Shown piece after piece: positions 1 to 10,392 of a DNA stretch of 64,000 nucleotides. Within the stretch, counting starts at the first letter, position 1, and each line of letters opens with the position of its first letter. The stretch is from Pseudopithomyces maydicus (taxonomy: Eukaryota; Ascomycota; Dothideomycetes; Pleosporales; Didymosphaeriaceae): NCBI GenBank assembly GCA_026873275.1, contig JANTUC010000015.1:1302001-1366000 (forward strand), written 5' to 3'. The translations under genes and the position numbers were made by a program. The notes beneath the pieces are model-generated. The model saw only the letters and a list, made by a program, of their open reading frames with translations, was not told the origin of the DNA and made no database searches.

Positions 1-1306
1 CCGGCTGCTCACCGGCTGCCAGCTTTTCGAAAGCCTGTACAAAGTCGTCCCGCAAATCCTCCCAATGCTCCACACCCACACTCACCCGTAGCAGGCGCTC
101 GTCGACATCCGAGTCAGACATACGTCTCCACTCAATCAAGCTCTCCACACCACCCAAGCTCGTCGCGTGATGGAAGAGTCGCAAGTGCGACGGCAGCTGT
201 CTCGCCTGCTCCGCTGTTTGCATGTAGAATGAAAAGACAGGCCCAAAGCCATTAGGCATCTGCTTCTTCAGCCAGCTGAAATCCTCCACTTGCAGACTTG
301 CATGTGCGACCTTGGCGACGACCTTCTTCACAACCTCATTACTCTCCCCTTTACCACTGAGCGCATCATTCAGCCACGCAGCAAGCTTCGTCGCGCTCGA
401 AGACTGCCGCTGGACGCGCAGCTCCAGAGTACGCAGACTTCGAACGCCCAACCAGCTTTCCAACCCTCCCAGGACAGACCCAAGGAAGATGCGCTCATCG
501 CGCAGCTGCCCCGCCATCTTCCTTCCCTCTGCGCCCTTTTTGACCGCGAGAATACCGCAGAGCAAATCACTGTGGCCACCAATGTACTTCGTCCCACTGT
601 GCATGACGACGTCCGCCCCCCACGCGAACGGGTCCTGCAGCCCCGGCGGGGCAAACGTCGCGTCCACGCTCAGTATGGCCCCTCTTTTATGCGCGCGGTC
701 CGCATATTTCTGAATCTCGTACGCCTCGCCCGTGGGATTCAACGGCGTTTCGAGATGCACAATGTCGCCCTTGCCTAGGCCAGCTTCGTCCCACGCGTCA
801 TCGTCGGCATGGAGATCCACGGTCTTCACGCCATGCATCTTCTGGTGAAGACCAATCACGCCGTGGCAGCCGTGGTAGCCTCCGCTGATGGCGATGACTT
901 TTGGCACGGCATTGACGAGCAGGGCGTGAAATGCACTGAGGCCAGAGCTGTAGCTGACGACGTGGTTGGCAAGCTGTTCGAGGTGCTCTTCTTGGGTCTC
1001 AGGGAAGATGAGGGGGTGAGGATGGTCTCGAGGCGGTTGATGTTCGAGGAGGCTAGACGCGAGTAGACGAGTGGTGTTTGGAGATCAACTATCTCGCCGC
1101 TGGAGGCGGGTACGGGTTGGAGTCGTGCATGGTCGCGGGGATAGCGAAAGGTGGTGGAGGTGTGGATGGCAGGTGCGACCTGGATGATTATGAGTACATA
1201 CTTGGGGTATTGGGTACTGGTTGTAGAGAGGACCTACGTCTGTGAGGACGTTGATGCGATCGTCGGCGTGTACGGCGGCAGTTGCTGGAGAGAAAGGTTT
1301 TGCCAT
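1..1306 (-). CDS. PLP-dependent trans-sulfuration enzyme (cystathionine gamma-synthase/lyase-like), 3' end outside window, one frameshift
   Basis: Cys/Met-metabolism PLP enzyme of the trans-sulfuration family. These enzymes handle cystathionine, homocysteine or homoserine esters in the cytosol; the exact substrate cannot be told from sequence. Exon 1 is 1306-1238 (23 codons, starting MAKPFSPAT), a 58-nt intron follows (1237-1180), and exon 2 runs from 1179 off the left edge. Visible motifs in order are VAPAIHTSTTFRYP, YSRLASSNINRLETIL, SYSSGLSAFHALLV, GGYHGCHGVIGLH, ETPLNPTGEA, VDATFAPP and SGTKYIGGHSDLLCG, whose Lys is the expected Schiff-base lysine. The C-terminal domain is present nearly to position 1. 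Between NRLETIL and SYSSGL the frame slips by one base. A C5 run on the coding strand (G5 at 1012-1016) is the likely site: with one more C the frame is continuous. Family assignment is firm; the substrate is not. Confidence 0.88.
1012..1016 (-). other. Apparent 1-nt frameshift in a G5/C5 homopolymer
   Basis: Upstream of this run the trans-sulfuration gene reads in one frame; downstream the conserved SYSSGLSAFH motif is in another. No GT-AG intron fits without removing conserved residues. A run of six instead of five restores the frame. Confidence 0.7.
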
Positions 1307-1878
1307 GTTGGTTACTTTTTATTGCAAGTGGTGGTTACGGGTAGGAGTCTATCTGATTAATATGTACAGGGGAAGAGTAAGAACAGATCATAACACAATC
1401 ATGAGCAAAGTGAGTCAGTGAAGCTCGCCATTATAATCAACGCGCCCTACGTGATCAGGCCATGCCTAAGATAGTAGTCTAGTCTATCAGCGCGTCTCGA
1501 GCCAATGTACAAATAGGGCGGGTCGGCAATAAGGCGATGACGACAGCTCCAGTGCAGCGAATCGGGTGATAGTGCGGGGTTGTTGAGCTGAGGTGGGGTG
1601 AAGAGCTGCCCCTCCTACGCGAAAATTTGCGGGCAAGCACTCGAGGCATCATCATTCACGCAGCGACGTTATTATAAACAAGTGAGGAGAGAATAGATAT
1701 ATTGGTTGCAGCCCCAGTGTTAAATCAGCAGATATTGGCCGTTCACGAATGTTACTAGATGATACGTTCACAAGCGTTACTAATCCCAACTGTCGCTGTT
1801 CACGCCGATAACACCTGGTGCAAGTGCCATCGCTGAAGACTTTTCCGCTAACACGACTCCCTATCCCACTTCAGACAT
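1307..1878. other. Intergenic region, no gene seen
   Basis: This is the 5' flank of the trans-sulfuration gene and the 3' flank of the cyclophilin gene. I see no supported ORF, RNA gene or repeat. Confidence 0.6.
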
Positions 1879-2790
1879 CTAAGCCTGGCCGGAACCAGTG
1901 ATGGTCGGGGGCTTGGATGCGTGCTTGACAGCACCCGAGTTGGTGCCGACAGCCTCGATGGCGCGGACGACCTTCATCGACTCGACATCGCCAGCGGGGA
2001 CACGGCCGAAGACGACGTGCTTGCCGTCGAGCCACGAGGTAACGACGGTGGTGACGAAGAATTGGGAGCCGTTGCTGCCGCGCGCTTAGCTACAGAGCTG
2101 GTCAAGGTGGGGCTGCTGAAACTTACGTGTTGGGGCCGGCGTTGGCCATGGACAGGAGGAAGGGCTTGTCGTGCTTGAGCTTGAAGTTCTCATCGCCGAA
2201 CTTCTCGCCGTAGATGGACTTGCCACCCGTGCCCTGTTGCAAAGCTGTCAGCTGCTGCCCCGCCTTGCGCCGCCTTGGGAGGGGCTGTGAAACTTACGTT
2301 GCCACGGGTGAAGTCACCACCCTGCAGCATGAACTGGGGGATGACACGGTGGAACTTGGAGCCGGAGTAGCCGAAGCCCTTCTCGCCAGTGCAGAGAGCA
2401 CGGAAGTTCTCAGCCGTCTTGGGGACGACATCGTCGAAAAGCTCGAAGTTGATGCGGCCGGACTGCTCTGATGATACCGGTCAGCAATTGGCCACGGTGA
2501 TCAAGTGAGGAGATCGAGCATGCTGGCCTCGTGGCGATGCGATGAAGATTGCCACGGCGAAGGGGAGGAGAGGAGAGCATACCCTTGTCGGCACCCTTGG
2601 AGGTGACATCGCCGTTGGAGTTCACCGCGACCTCGGGGCCGTACCAGGAGACATCGAAGTAAGTCTTGATGACCATGTTGGCTGCTGATGGAGTGAAGAA
2701 ACGTTTGTTGAGGGGAGCTCGGAGGGTGGTTTGAGAAGAACGGAAGGAGGAAAGAAGAGAAGTAGAAGTCCTGAAAGCGTGGTGGGGCAT
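1879..2790 (-). CDS. Cyclophilin (peptidyl-prolyl cis-trans isomerase), probable dual cytosolic/mitochondrial product
   Basis: Cyclophilin A-type peptidyl-prolyl isomerase. Four exons: 2790-2583, 2467-2298, 2233-2127 and 2074-1879, all with GT-AG junctions. Core motifs are present: YFDVSWYGPEV, QSGRINFELFDDVVPKTAENF, RALCTGEKGFGYSGSKFHRVIPQFMLQGGDFT, GTGGKSIYGEKF, and FLLSMANAGPNTNGSQFFVTT with the catalytic and drug-binding Arg, Phe and Trp surroundings (WLDGKHVVFG). The first ATG (2790) adds 38 residues rich in Ser, Arg and Leu with no acidic residue, which resembles a mitochondrial presequence. A second in-frame ATG at 2676 gives the standard cytosolic length. In Neurospora one cyclophilin gene (csr-1) is known to make both forms this way; that the same happens here is inferred. 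Confidence 0.95.
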
Positions 2791-3670
2791 GGCGGGGTAT
2801 TACTGAGAGCTTGTTAGTGGCTGTGAGAGACTAGCGCCGAAGCCCCATGTCGTCAGACTGCTACCACTCGGCGGTGAATGTGTGCAGAAACGGCCATTCC
2901 GGCAGGCAGTGCGTGCTACCGTGATAATCTGCGGGGGTGGGCGGGTGCTCACTCACCTGGCAACCCGGAAGCTGGGCTGCTGTGCTTTCACTAGGTGGTA
3001 GCTATGGGCGCAAATCGGGCGAAGCTTTCAGAGCTCGGTCAAGTAGCTGCCAAGGGCCAATTGGGCAGCTATGCAATACAATATACAAAGAAACGACTAT
3101 AGTACACTGCAGATGATGAGACGAGCGGTCTGGCTGATGGTGGCGATGGGATGAGATGCAGGAGTCGAGATCAATGATGGAAAAATTCCAGAGCTTCTCC
3201 TGCTGGAGCTTGGGACGCTATGCTCCCTGTGCTAATGATCGACTTTGTCTTTACCACACATCCCCACGACACACTCGATGCACAGGGCAAAGAGTTCAAT
3301 GCCGCTTTACAGTATTCTTACCCACATCAACCAGCTCGCGTCGGGTGGTTCTCTTCGTTTCGCTGCTTTGAGCTTTGCCAAGCCTATGTCACGTGTCTCT
3401 ACCGCTCCCGACAGCCCGAGGCACTCGAGAAAGCTGTATTCAAACTATGTGATGGTCTCATACAGCTTTCCGTAGGAGAAGACAAATACCGATAGCGCTA
3501 GATTTTCATCAGAGAAGGCAGTCGTTCAAAGCCGACCCGTACACGGCAGTACACGTGCCCCGAGAGCCGGCGTATCCCTGCCGAATGCTTGGGCCGCCGC
3601 GCTCCATAATAAGCTGCCACTGCAACCACAACGTCGTCCATACCGAAGACGAGCCCCCACCACCGCCACT
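2791..3670. other. Divergent promoter region between cyclophilin and the ENTH gene
   Basis: About 880 bp between two divergently transcribed housekeeping genes. Overlapping ORFs at 3156-3495 have no recognisable motif and overlap one another in several frames, so I do not call them. A TATA-like ATAATAAG lies about 60 bp upstream of the ENTH start codon. Confidence 0.45.
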
Positions 3671-5401
3671 ATGGATTTCTCAAGTCTCAAGGATCAAGTG
3701 AGCAATCTCACCTTGTACGATCTGAAAGCAGGCGTACGCAAGGTTCAAAATGGTGAGCATCCTCTGCACGCAACTGGGCCGCCGAACTAACACGTCAGTG
3801 CAGCGGTCATGAACTACACGGAGATGGAAGCGAAGGTGCGCGAGGCAACAAACAATGAGCCATGGGGTATGGGCAATATATCTTGCCGTGGGAATTTATG
3901 CTGACTCCCGCAGGGGCATCTTCGACGCTGATGCAGGAGATCGCCAATGCGACATTCAATTAGTGAGTATGGCTTGAGCACACTCTTTGCTTGCGCTAAC
4001 CATACAGTCAACTTTTGAACGAAATCATGCCCATGATCTACAAACGATTCACGGAGAAGGCAGCCGAGGAATGGAGGCAGATATACAAGGTCAGCATGGA
4101 AGATAGTGCTCAGGGCCCCGCTAACTGTTGCAGGCCCTCCAACTTCTCGAATTCCTTATAAAGAATGGTTCGGAACGGGTTATCGACGATGCGCGATCCC
4201 ACGTCTCGCTGCTTAAGATGCTCCGGCAATTTCATTTCATCGACCAGAACGGCAAGGACCAAGGTATCAACGTACGCAACCGAGCCAAGGAACTCGCCGA
4301 GCTCTTGAGCGACGTCGAACGTATCCGCGCGGAACGCAAGAAGGCACGGGCAAACAGGAACAAATTTGGCGGTGTGGAGGGCGGCATGGGCATGGGCGGC
4401 TTCTCAAGCAGCGGAGGTTTCTCCGGAGGCAGCAGCAGTAGCAGGTTCGGGGGCTTTGGCAGCGAAAGTGCTGACGCCGACTATGGAGGCTACAGTGGAG
4501 GCGTCTACGGCGACGGAGGCGGCTTTGGCGGCAACCAGTCCGGGTTCTCGGACACACAACAACACCGAGACAAGTTCGAGGAGTACGATGAAGGAGACGA
4601 TGTAGAGACCTCGGCTCCTCCTCCTCGGCGGACAGCACCATCAGCGACGCAGGTGCGGCGAGAAACTAAGAAGGAAGAGCCCAAGGCACCAGAGCCAGTG
4701 CCAAACCTACTCTGGGACGACGAACCTGCCCCAGCATCTTCTGCCGCTGGCAAGCAGCCTATCGCCGCAAGCAACGACTTTGGTGATGACGATGACTTCG
4801 ATGATTTCCAATCAGCCGCGCCCGCTGCACCGGCTGCACCAGCTGCAAAACCCTCCATGTCAGCGTTCATTGCGCCTCCAGCTTCTACCTCTACAATTGG
4901 ATCCTCCACACAATTCGCGGCCCCCAGCCCCAATCGGCTGCGCAAACCAGCAACCTTAACGATCTTTTCGCGACCGTCTCGCCACCGCCTGCGGCAAGCA
5001 GCATTGCATCGCCTCCTCTAGCTACGCCGGCGTCTGCTACATCAAACATTAGCCAGGCATACCGTCCTTCGGGATACCAAGCGACAGGTCCCAATTACTT
5101 CACATCGGTCCCTAACCCTTCGGCGGTCTCTTCGCCTTCGGTTGCATCTCCAGGTATCGGTGGGAAGATCGGCTCGGGTGCGCCCAAGAAGGCTGGAGGC
5201 GATGCATTTGCGTCTTTGCTAGCGGGTTCAGCGCCAAAGAAGTCGTCTACCCCTACACAGAAGGTTACCATGGCAGACATGGCCAAGCAAAAGACGAGTC
5301 AAGGATTGTGGGGAGCTCCTGCTTCTGGGTCCAGTACGCCGGCCTCGCAGCCCCAGAGTGGCTCTAAGCCTGGCGGCGCGCTCGGTGACTTGCTTGGTTA
5401 G
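3671..5401 (+). CDS. ENTH-domain clathrin adaptor, epsinR/Ent3-like, one frameshift
   Basis: Adaptor of trans-Golgi/endosome clathrin transport. Exons: 3671-3752, 3804-3866, 3914-3962, 4008-4089, and 4134 to the stop at 5401. The ENTH domain occupies about residues 1-150, with NNEPWGASSTLMQEIA, LLEFLIKNGSERV and FHFIDQNGKDQGINVR, which resembles human epsinR and yeast Ent3 more than endocytic epsins; no ubiquitin-interacting motif was seen. The tail is Gly/Ser-rich, then acidic. It carries DDDDFDDFQSA, an acidic phenylalanine motif of the kind that binds AP-1/GGA gamma-ear domains, and ends in GALGDLLG. The frame breaks at the C5 run 4921-4925: one extra C joins the ORF to the downstream tail (NLNDLFATVSPPP... 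to the stop). Exon lengths sum to 1544, which becomes 515 codons with that base. Confidence 0.9.
4921..4925 (+). other. Apparent 1-nt frameshift in a C5 homopolymer
   Basis: The upstream frame of the ENTH gene ends at 5021 with a non-homologous tail. Switching frame at this C5 run gives a Ser/Pro/Ala-rich clathrin-adaptor tail that is open to 5401. No splice site pair fits. Confidence 0.7.
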
Positions 5402-5793
5402 TTGGCGTTGCCAGAGCATAGGCTGGAAGAGTAGGAACAGTGTGTTTTGTCATGTCGCTTGTGCAAGGAGTTGCGGTCAGAGGTGGTGTTTTGATTTCAA
5501 TGACGAAACAAGCGCGACTCTAGATACTGCTATAGTAAATGTGGCCTCGAAATTATTGAACTGTTATCTCGAAGAATGCTTGCATCATCAATCTGCTATT
5601 ATATAGATGGTATGCATGGATGGTGGGGAATGCCATCTGGCGCGCCCACAACTCCGCAAACGCACCTTTCTGATTGGCTGCCCCTAACGGGAATGGCCTT
5701 GATGGCCGACGTACATTTCCATCCCATTGTGCGCTGTTCGCGCGCATCCATTCCGCCCTCTTCTATTCGCTACGTCTCCACGACGATGCTTCG

Positions 5794-7866
5794 ATGCAGC
5801 TCTCGCGTGTGTTCTTTTTGCTCGCCCTCGCCCTGGCTCCGGTAGCCCTCCTCGGCACAACATGGCTCTATCTGTACCCGCTGTTCGACACAGCATGCAG
5901 CTTCCCCTCGCCGCCGAACGCGACTGCTCCCGCTCCGTTCAGACTTCTCGCCCTCGGCGATCCCCAGCTCGAGGGTGACTCATCGTTACCCAAAGCGGGC
6001 GCAAAGATATTCCGCTCGTTCGACGGCCTGGCGGAGAACTTGCGCGATGCGGATACAACGCTGCGGAAGGGCGAGCTCGTGTGGGCAGCGATAGGAGGGA
6101 CACCGCGGGATTTGAAGAAGGCGCTGGAGGGATATGTTAGGAAGCCGATTGACATTTGGGGTAACGATCTGTACCTCGCGCATATTGTGAGGACTTTGAG
6201 GTGGTGGGCTGAGCCGAGCCATGTCGCTGTGCTTGGGGATCTGTTGGGGAGCCAGTGGGTGCGTGATCAGGAGTTTGAGAGGAGGGCGGGGAGGTATTGG
6301 GGGACGGTGTTTCAGGGGATGGAGAGGGTGCCTGAGAAGATCATGACCGGTTATGAAGATGTGGAAATGCCCCAGAATGACGGCAAGGGCAAAGATCAGG
6401 TCGAAGAAGACCAGGCAGACATAGATCAGGCAGGCGGAGGTCAGGCAGACGAAATTCAGGCAGACGAAGATCATGCAGGTGAAAATCAGGCCGGCGAAGA
6501 CCAGGCAGACGAAGGCCAGGCGGACAAAGAAGTGGTTCAAGAGGCAAGAGAAAGGAAGTGGGGAGGTACCGTGGAAATCCTGGGCGAAGACGAAGCCTGG
6601 AGGAACAGAGTCATCAACATTGCTGGGAATCACGACATTGGTTATGCAGGGGATATTGACGCTTCGCGCATCTCACGCTTCGAGCGCGCTTTCGGAAGTG
6701 TGAATTGGGACATCGTATTCAAGCTACCTAACACGACACTGGATTCCCTCCCCGGCCATGCACAACACGACGACATCCCCGCCCTCCGCCTCGTCATTCT
6801 CAACACGATGAACCTCGACACCCCCGCCTACGACGGCGACCTCCAGCGCGAAACCTACGACTTCATCAACCACGTCATCACCACCTCACGCTCTGTCACC
6901 GATAAAACACATGCTACCATTCTCCTAACTCACATCCCGCTACACAAAGAAGCAGGTGTCTGCGTCGACAGTCCATTCTTCAACTTCTTCGATCATGGTG
7001 GAGTAAAGGAGCAGAACATGCTGAGCGAACACTCGAGCAAAATCGTCCTGGAGAGCATCTTTGGACTGAGTAGTAACCAGTGGGCTGATGGGAACGGTTT
7101 CGGTCGTCGCGGCATCGTTATTAACGGGCACGACCACGCGGGCTGTGACGTCCTGCATTACACTACACAACCAGGCGTGCAGAGCACCTGTCCCCAAAAC
7201 ATTGACGAAAGGGATATACATCTGCCGCCTGTTCTGCCGGATATTGAGCCCAAGCTGTCGAGCGAGGAGGCGCTGGAAGAAAGCATAACTTCGAACGACA
7301 CGCTTGCAGACGCTGAGGCTCAACTAGATGCGGTGGCAGAGTCTCAGTCAGAAGCTCAACCTGGATCTGAGCCCGAACCCCAGAGCGAGGAAGCAAAGTG
7401 GCAAGTCCAGCGCTTTCCGCATCGTCCATATCGAGCTACACCCGCAGGCGAGTGTATAGCATTGAACAAAGTGCCGCGTATACGTGAGGTTACACTCAGG
7501 AGTATGATGGGCGAGTTCTCTGGGTATGCTGGGTTTCTTTCTGCGTGGTTTGACGCTGGCCTTGGGGAGAAAGGCGAGTGGGTGATCGAATTGAACACGT
7601 GTGGACTGGGAGTTCAGCATTGGTGGTGGGCGGTACATGTTGTCGATATGGTGCTTGCGCTGGCCGTTTTGCTGGGTGCCATACTGGCGCTCCTTGAAGG
7701 GCAGGCAGCAGCAAAGGCGCAAAATGTTGCTAAAGCTGGAAGTGCTCAAAAGAACGACAGGGTTGGAAAACTTAACCCAAATGATCAACGAAATGCGAAA
7801 GCGGCTGCGACGTTGTCCGCGGCTACATTAAGCGGCAATGAGAAACATAATGGGAAGGTCCCATGA
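5794..7866 (+). CDS. Ted1/Cdc1-type ER metallophosphoesterase
   Basis: Single-exon membrane-anchored calcineurin-like phosphoesterase (690 aa from this ATG). In yeast, Ted1 and Cdc1 remodel ethanolamine phosphate on GPI anchors in the ER. Metal-site motifs in order: LLALGDPQLEGD, HVAVLGDLLGSQW, INIAGNHDIGYAGD, ILLTHIPLH and VINGHDHAGCDVLHY. A hydrophobic N-terminal segment (FFLLALALAPVALL) and a C-terminal segment around WWWAVHVVDMVLALAVLLGAIL predict a luminal catalytic domain with two anchors. I chose the ATG at 5794 because it sits directly before the hydrophobic segment; an in-frame ATG at 5674 would add 40 uncharacteristic residues. An acidic repeat insert (see 6400-6530) splits the domain between the second motif and GNHD. 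It starts 393 bp after the ENTH gene, same strand. Confidence 0.88.
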   Translation: MQLSRVFFLLALALAPVALLGTTWLYLYPLFDTACSFPSPPNATAPAPFRLLALGDPQLEGDSSLPKAGAKIFRSFDGLAENLRDADTTLRKGELVWAAIGGTPRDLKKALEGYVRKPIDIWGNDLYLAHIVRTLRWWAEPSHVAVLGDLLGSQWVRDQEFERRAGRYWGTVFQGMERVPEKIMTGYEDVEMPQNDGKGKDQVEEDQADIDQAGGGQADEIQADEDHAGENQAGEDQADEGQADKEVVQEARERKWGGTVEILGEDEAWRNRVINIAGNHDIGYAGDIDASRISRFERAFGSVNWDIVFKLPNTTLDSLPGHAQHDDIPALRLVILNTMNLDTPAYDGDLQRETYDFINHVITTSRSVTDKTHATILLTHIPLHKEAGVCVDSPFFNFFDHGGVKEQNMLSEHSSKIVLESIFGLSSNQWADGNGFGRRGIVINGHDHAGCDVLHYTTQPGVQSTCPQNIDERDIHLPPVLPDIEPKLSSEEALEESITSNDTLADAEAQLDAVAESQSEAQPGSEPEPQSEEAKWQVQRFPHRPYRATPAGECIALNKVPRIREVTLRSMMGEFSGYAGFLSAWFDAGLGEKGEWVIELNTCGLGVQHWWWAVHVVDMVLALAVLLGAILALLEGQAAAKAQNVAKAGSAQKNDRVGKLNPNDQRNAKAAATLSAATLSGNEKHNGKVP
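6400..6530 (+). repeat. In-frame 15-18 bp repeats coding for an acidic Gln/Ala/Asp tract
   Basis: Degenerate tandem copies of a unit like gatcaggcagacgaa lie inside the Ted1-like gene. They encode repeats of the form DQAD/IQAD/NQAG/GQAD. The reading frame is intact throughout. Confidence 0.85.
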
Positions 7867-8093
7867 TTTGTATATAGGTACGCCTTGTGGTGATGAAGCA
7901 CATTCTCACCCACCCGCCTGATTGACCCAGCCGCAGGGTCTATCCGATAGTACATACTCTCCAAATCTCAAGAACCTCTACCATGCACCGATGAATGCTT
8001 CTAGAAATATCCCAACCCACCAACCATACTCTTCGTTTGCCAAAATTCAAACCCGTTACACAAACCCAACACATTGATCCATCTACCCATCCC

Positions 8094-8885
8094 TCACCAC
8101 CTCTCCGGCCCCTTAACACTACCACCCCTCACCACCACCCCACCCGCAGACCTTTCCACCTTCCCCATCCCCAACCCCTGCGGCAGCGTATTCACACTCC
8201 GCGTATACCAATCCCAGCTATCCTCCCCAGGAAGCTGCCCGCCATCCCGCGGGTCCGCCGTACGCGGACGCTCGGGGTCGCTCCGCTCCAGACGTTCGGC
8301 GCCCATGGCGCGACGAATGTCGCTGAAGTCGTCGGTCGAAGGCACGGCCTGTGTCGCCTGTGGCGTTAGTCTCGTTGCACACACAAACGCGGGCGGTGCG
8401 CTGCCTTGCACGGGGGTGCACATGCATGTGCGTGGTTTGAAACCGGCGCCGCGAGGTGGTGGTGTTACCTTCTTGTGGAGACGTAGGGCGCGCTTGACGT
8501 GCACGGCGACGCGCTTGGGGGTGGGTAGACGGGTGGGGCTGGCGTGGTTGCTTGTGGGAGTCTTGAGTGCTGCGTCGGGAGACGCTTTGGTTGTGGAGAA
8601 CGCCGGGGCTGTGGGGGATGTTGGGGTTGCGGAAGATACTGTGGTTGCGGGGGAGCTGGCGAGGGGCGAGATGGAGAAGTCGTCTTGGGAAGCTATTGCG
8701 GGTAGCTGAGGAGGGAGCTGAGGGGTGGTCGGCCGGAGGGGTACGGTGGGGGGGATGTCTTTGTGGAAACCGAGGACGTAGTCGAGTTGGATGCGGGCGA
8801 GGCGGCGGTACTCTTGGATCTCGCGGGCGTGTGTGATATGATCGTTGATATCGTAGATGGCGATTGCATCGAGGGGGACGGACAT
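8094..8885 (-). CDS. Hypothetical protein, two exons
   Basis: Not recognised. The N-terminal ~45 residues (starting MSVPLDAIAIYDINDH, with EYRRLARIQLDYVLGFH) look ordered and could be helical; the rest is Pro/Ser/Thr-rich and ends with a segment DDFSDIRRAMGAERLERSDPE. I place an intron at 8468-8349 (GTAACACC...CACAG, 120 nt) because the intervening translation is Cys/Pro-rich and unlike its flanks. That intron is a multiple of three and has no stop, so reading through is also possible. Predicted length is 223 aa spliced or 263 aa unspliced. No membrane segment or signal peptide. Confidence 0.6.
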   Translation of the reverse strand: MSVPLDAIAIYDINDHITHAREIQEYRRLARIQLDYVLGFHKDIPPTVPLRPTTPQLPPQLPAIASQDDFSISPLASSPATTVSSATPTSPTAPAFSTTKASPDAALKTPTSNHASPTRLPTPKRVAVHVKRALRLHKKVTPPPRGAGFKPRTCMCTPVQGSAPPAFVCATRLTPQATQAVPSTDDFSDIRRAMGAERLERSDPERPRTADPRDGGQLPGEDSWDWYTRSVNTLPQGLGMGKVERSAGGVVVRGGSVKGPERW

Positions 8886-9359
8886 GGTAGTTTCGTTGTG
8901 GTGATTTGAACTAGTAGAGAGAGGGAAAATGTGGTGGCAGAGAGAAGAGGGTTATGGTGGTTGCGAGGTTTTCTGCTTGTAAGGGGGATGAGATCGGGGA
9001 AGGGGGAGGGAGGTGTCTGACGACGTCAATGAGCAGAAGAGCTGATCACGTTGAGTAGAGCGTTGGGCAACTCAGATATGCCAAGCGGCTAGGGAAAAGA
9101 ACCAATGTTCAATTGGGGTCGTTTGCGGGACTTTAGCATATGGTTGCCTATCATTGCACCATACTCGTTTCACGGAGCATCAAGCCCACAGTCACAACAC
9201 TGTGTAAGTGGCTGGCGCCTCATTCGAGTAAGCGCTCTAGTATATGAAAAGCAGAAACAAACATATTGTAAAGCGATATATGATCTTTTCAACTTATATA
9301 CCGTGGTAAACTAGCTCACGGACTAAAATACGCTGACGTGCACTGACTTCTAGCTCCCC
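8886..9359. other. Intergenic region, no gene seen
   Basis: 5' flank of the hypothetical gene and 3' flank of the SDR-like gene. A 69-codon ORF at 9105 has no recognisable features. Confidence 0.5.
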
Positions 9360-10392
9360 TCATTGCGCCCAGGGGTGGCCTTCCGGTCCGACCTTCGCAT
9401 TAATGAAACCCAGCTTCAACAGCCTTCCTTCCTTGATTTCCTCAGCGTGCTTCTCGATCTCTTCAACGTCCCAGTTCACGCTCGCATACCCGCCTCTCAA
9501 TACATCCGCCTCTGGCTTGAGCAAATACAAAGTGTATGCCGCAGTCAGACCAGGCTGGTCTTTCGCGAAGGGTGTCATGGCATCAACGACCATTCCTCGG
9601 CCGCCAACTGCTTCTACAATTCCAGGGTGGATTGAAAAGACCCGAATGTTGGGCAGTTCAAGGTCGATGTGCTCGCCGAGTTTGGTCGCGGCAAGTTGGG
9701 AGGTAGACAAGGAGGACGTGCCGGGGTTAGTGAATGAGGCGCCAAGGGATACTAAGTTGATGAACGTGGCGGTGCGGTCTTTGTTGAAGTTGGAAAGGTA
9801 GTGGGCAAGGAGGTAAGTGCCCTTTACGTTGATCTCCTAAGATTATGAGTCAGCGGCTGGTACCGAATAACAGGAGCCATGATTGGGTGCCGGCATTATT
9901 TGCCTTAGGAAACTCACATGGTCTGCCCACCAGTTCGAAGGTTCCAACTCGCCAATCGTGCCATAGCTAAGAAGTCCAGCACTGTTGACGACAACATCCA
10001 CACTACCAAACTTCGCGACAGCTTTCTCAAAAATAGACCGGACGTCCTCCTCTTTAGTAATATCGCCTGCGGCGACCAGCGTGTTTCCCTTGAAGTGGGA
10101 AGCCACTTCTTCGAGCTTTTTTGCGTCGCGTCCAACGAGCACCACGCCTTTGGCACCGACCTCAGTCCAGGTTTTAGCCACAGCCTGTGCTTTGCGTTAG
10201 TTTATGACATTCGGCTGCAGGTGGAAAACGCACATATCCAACACCACCTCCAGCTCCCGTGACAATGACGACTTTGTCAGAAGCAATCGAACCGATTTTC
10301 TTCGGATCAATGGCAGGGTAGACATCGCGATGCATGCTCTTGGTGAGCTGGAACGGAGCGGTCAACATGTTGGGATCGAAAGTGGCAGCCAT
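9360..10392 (-). CDS. Short-chain dehydrogenase/reductase-like protein lacking the canonical Tyr and Lys
   Basis: Rossmann-fold SDR protein (about 287 aa). Exons: 10392-10234, 10184-9918 and 9836-9360. Cofactor motif VVIVTGAGGGVGYAVAKTW spans the first splice junction; also visible are VVVNSAGLLSYG (the NNAG position), INVKGTYLLA, TFINLVSLGAS (the catalytic Ser region) and VFSIHPGIVEA. Where related fungal SDRs carry Y-S-T-S-K, this one reads S-S-L-S-T-S-Q-L-A-A-T-K: Leu (codon 9710-9708) at the Tyr position and Gln (9698-9696) at the Lys position. If the alignment is right, the standard proton relay is lost and the protein may be inactive or non-enzymatic. The reading frame and splice sites are intact, which argues against a decaying pseudogene. 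Confidence 0.85.

Noticed and set aside
4900..4940. Programmed ribosomal frameshifting in the ENTH gene
   Set aside because: No known slippery heptamer with downstream structure, and the same one-base pattern recurs in four unrelated genes, favouring sequence error.
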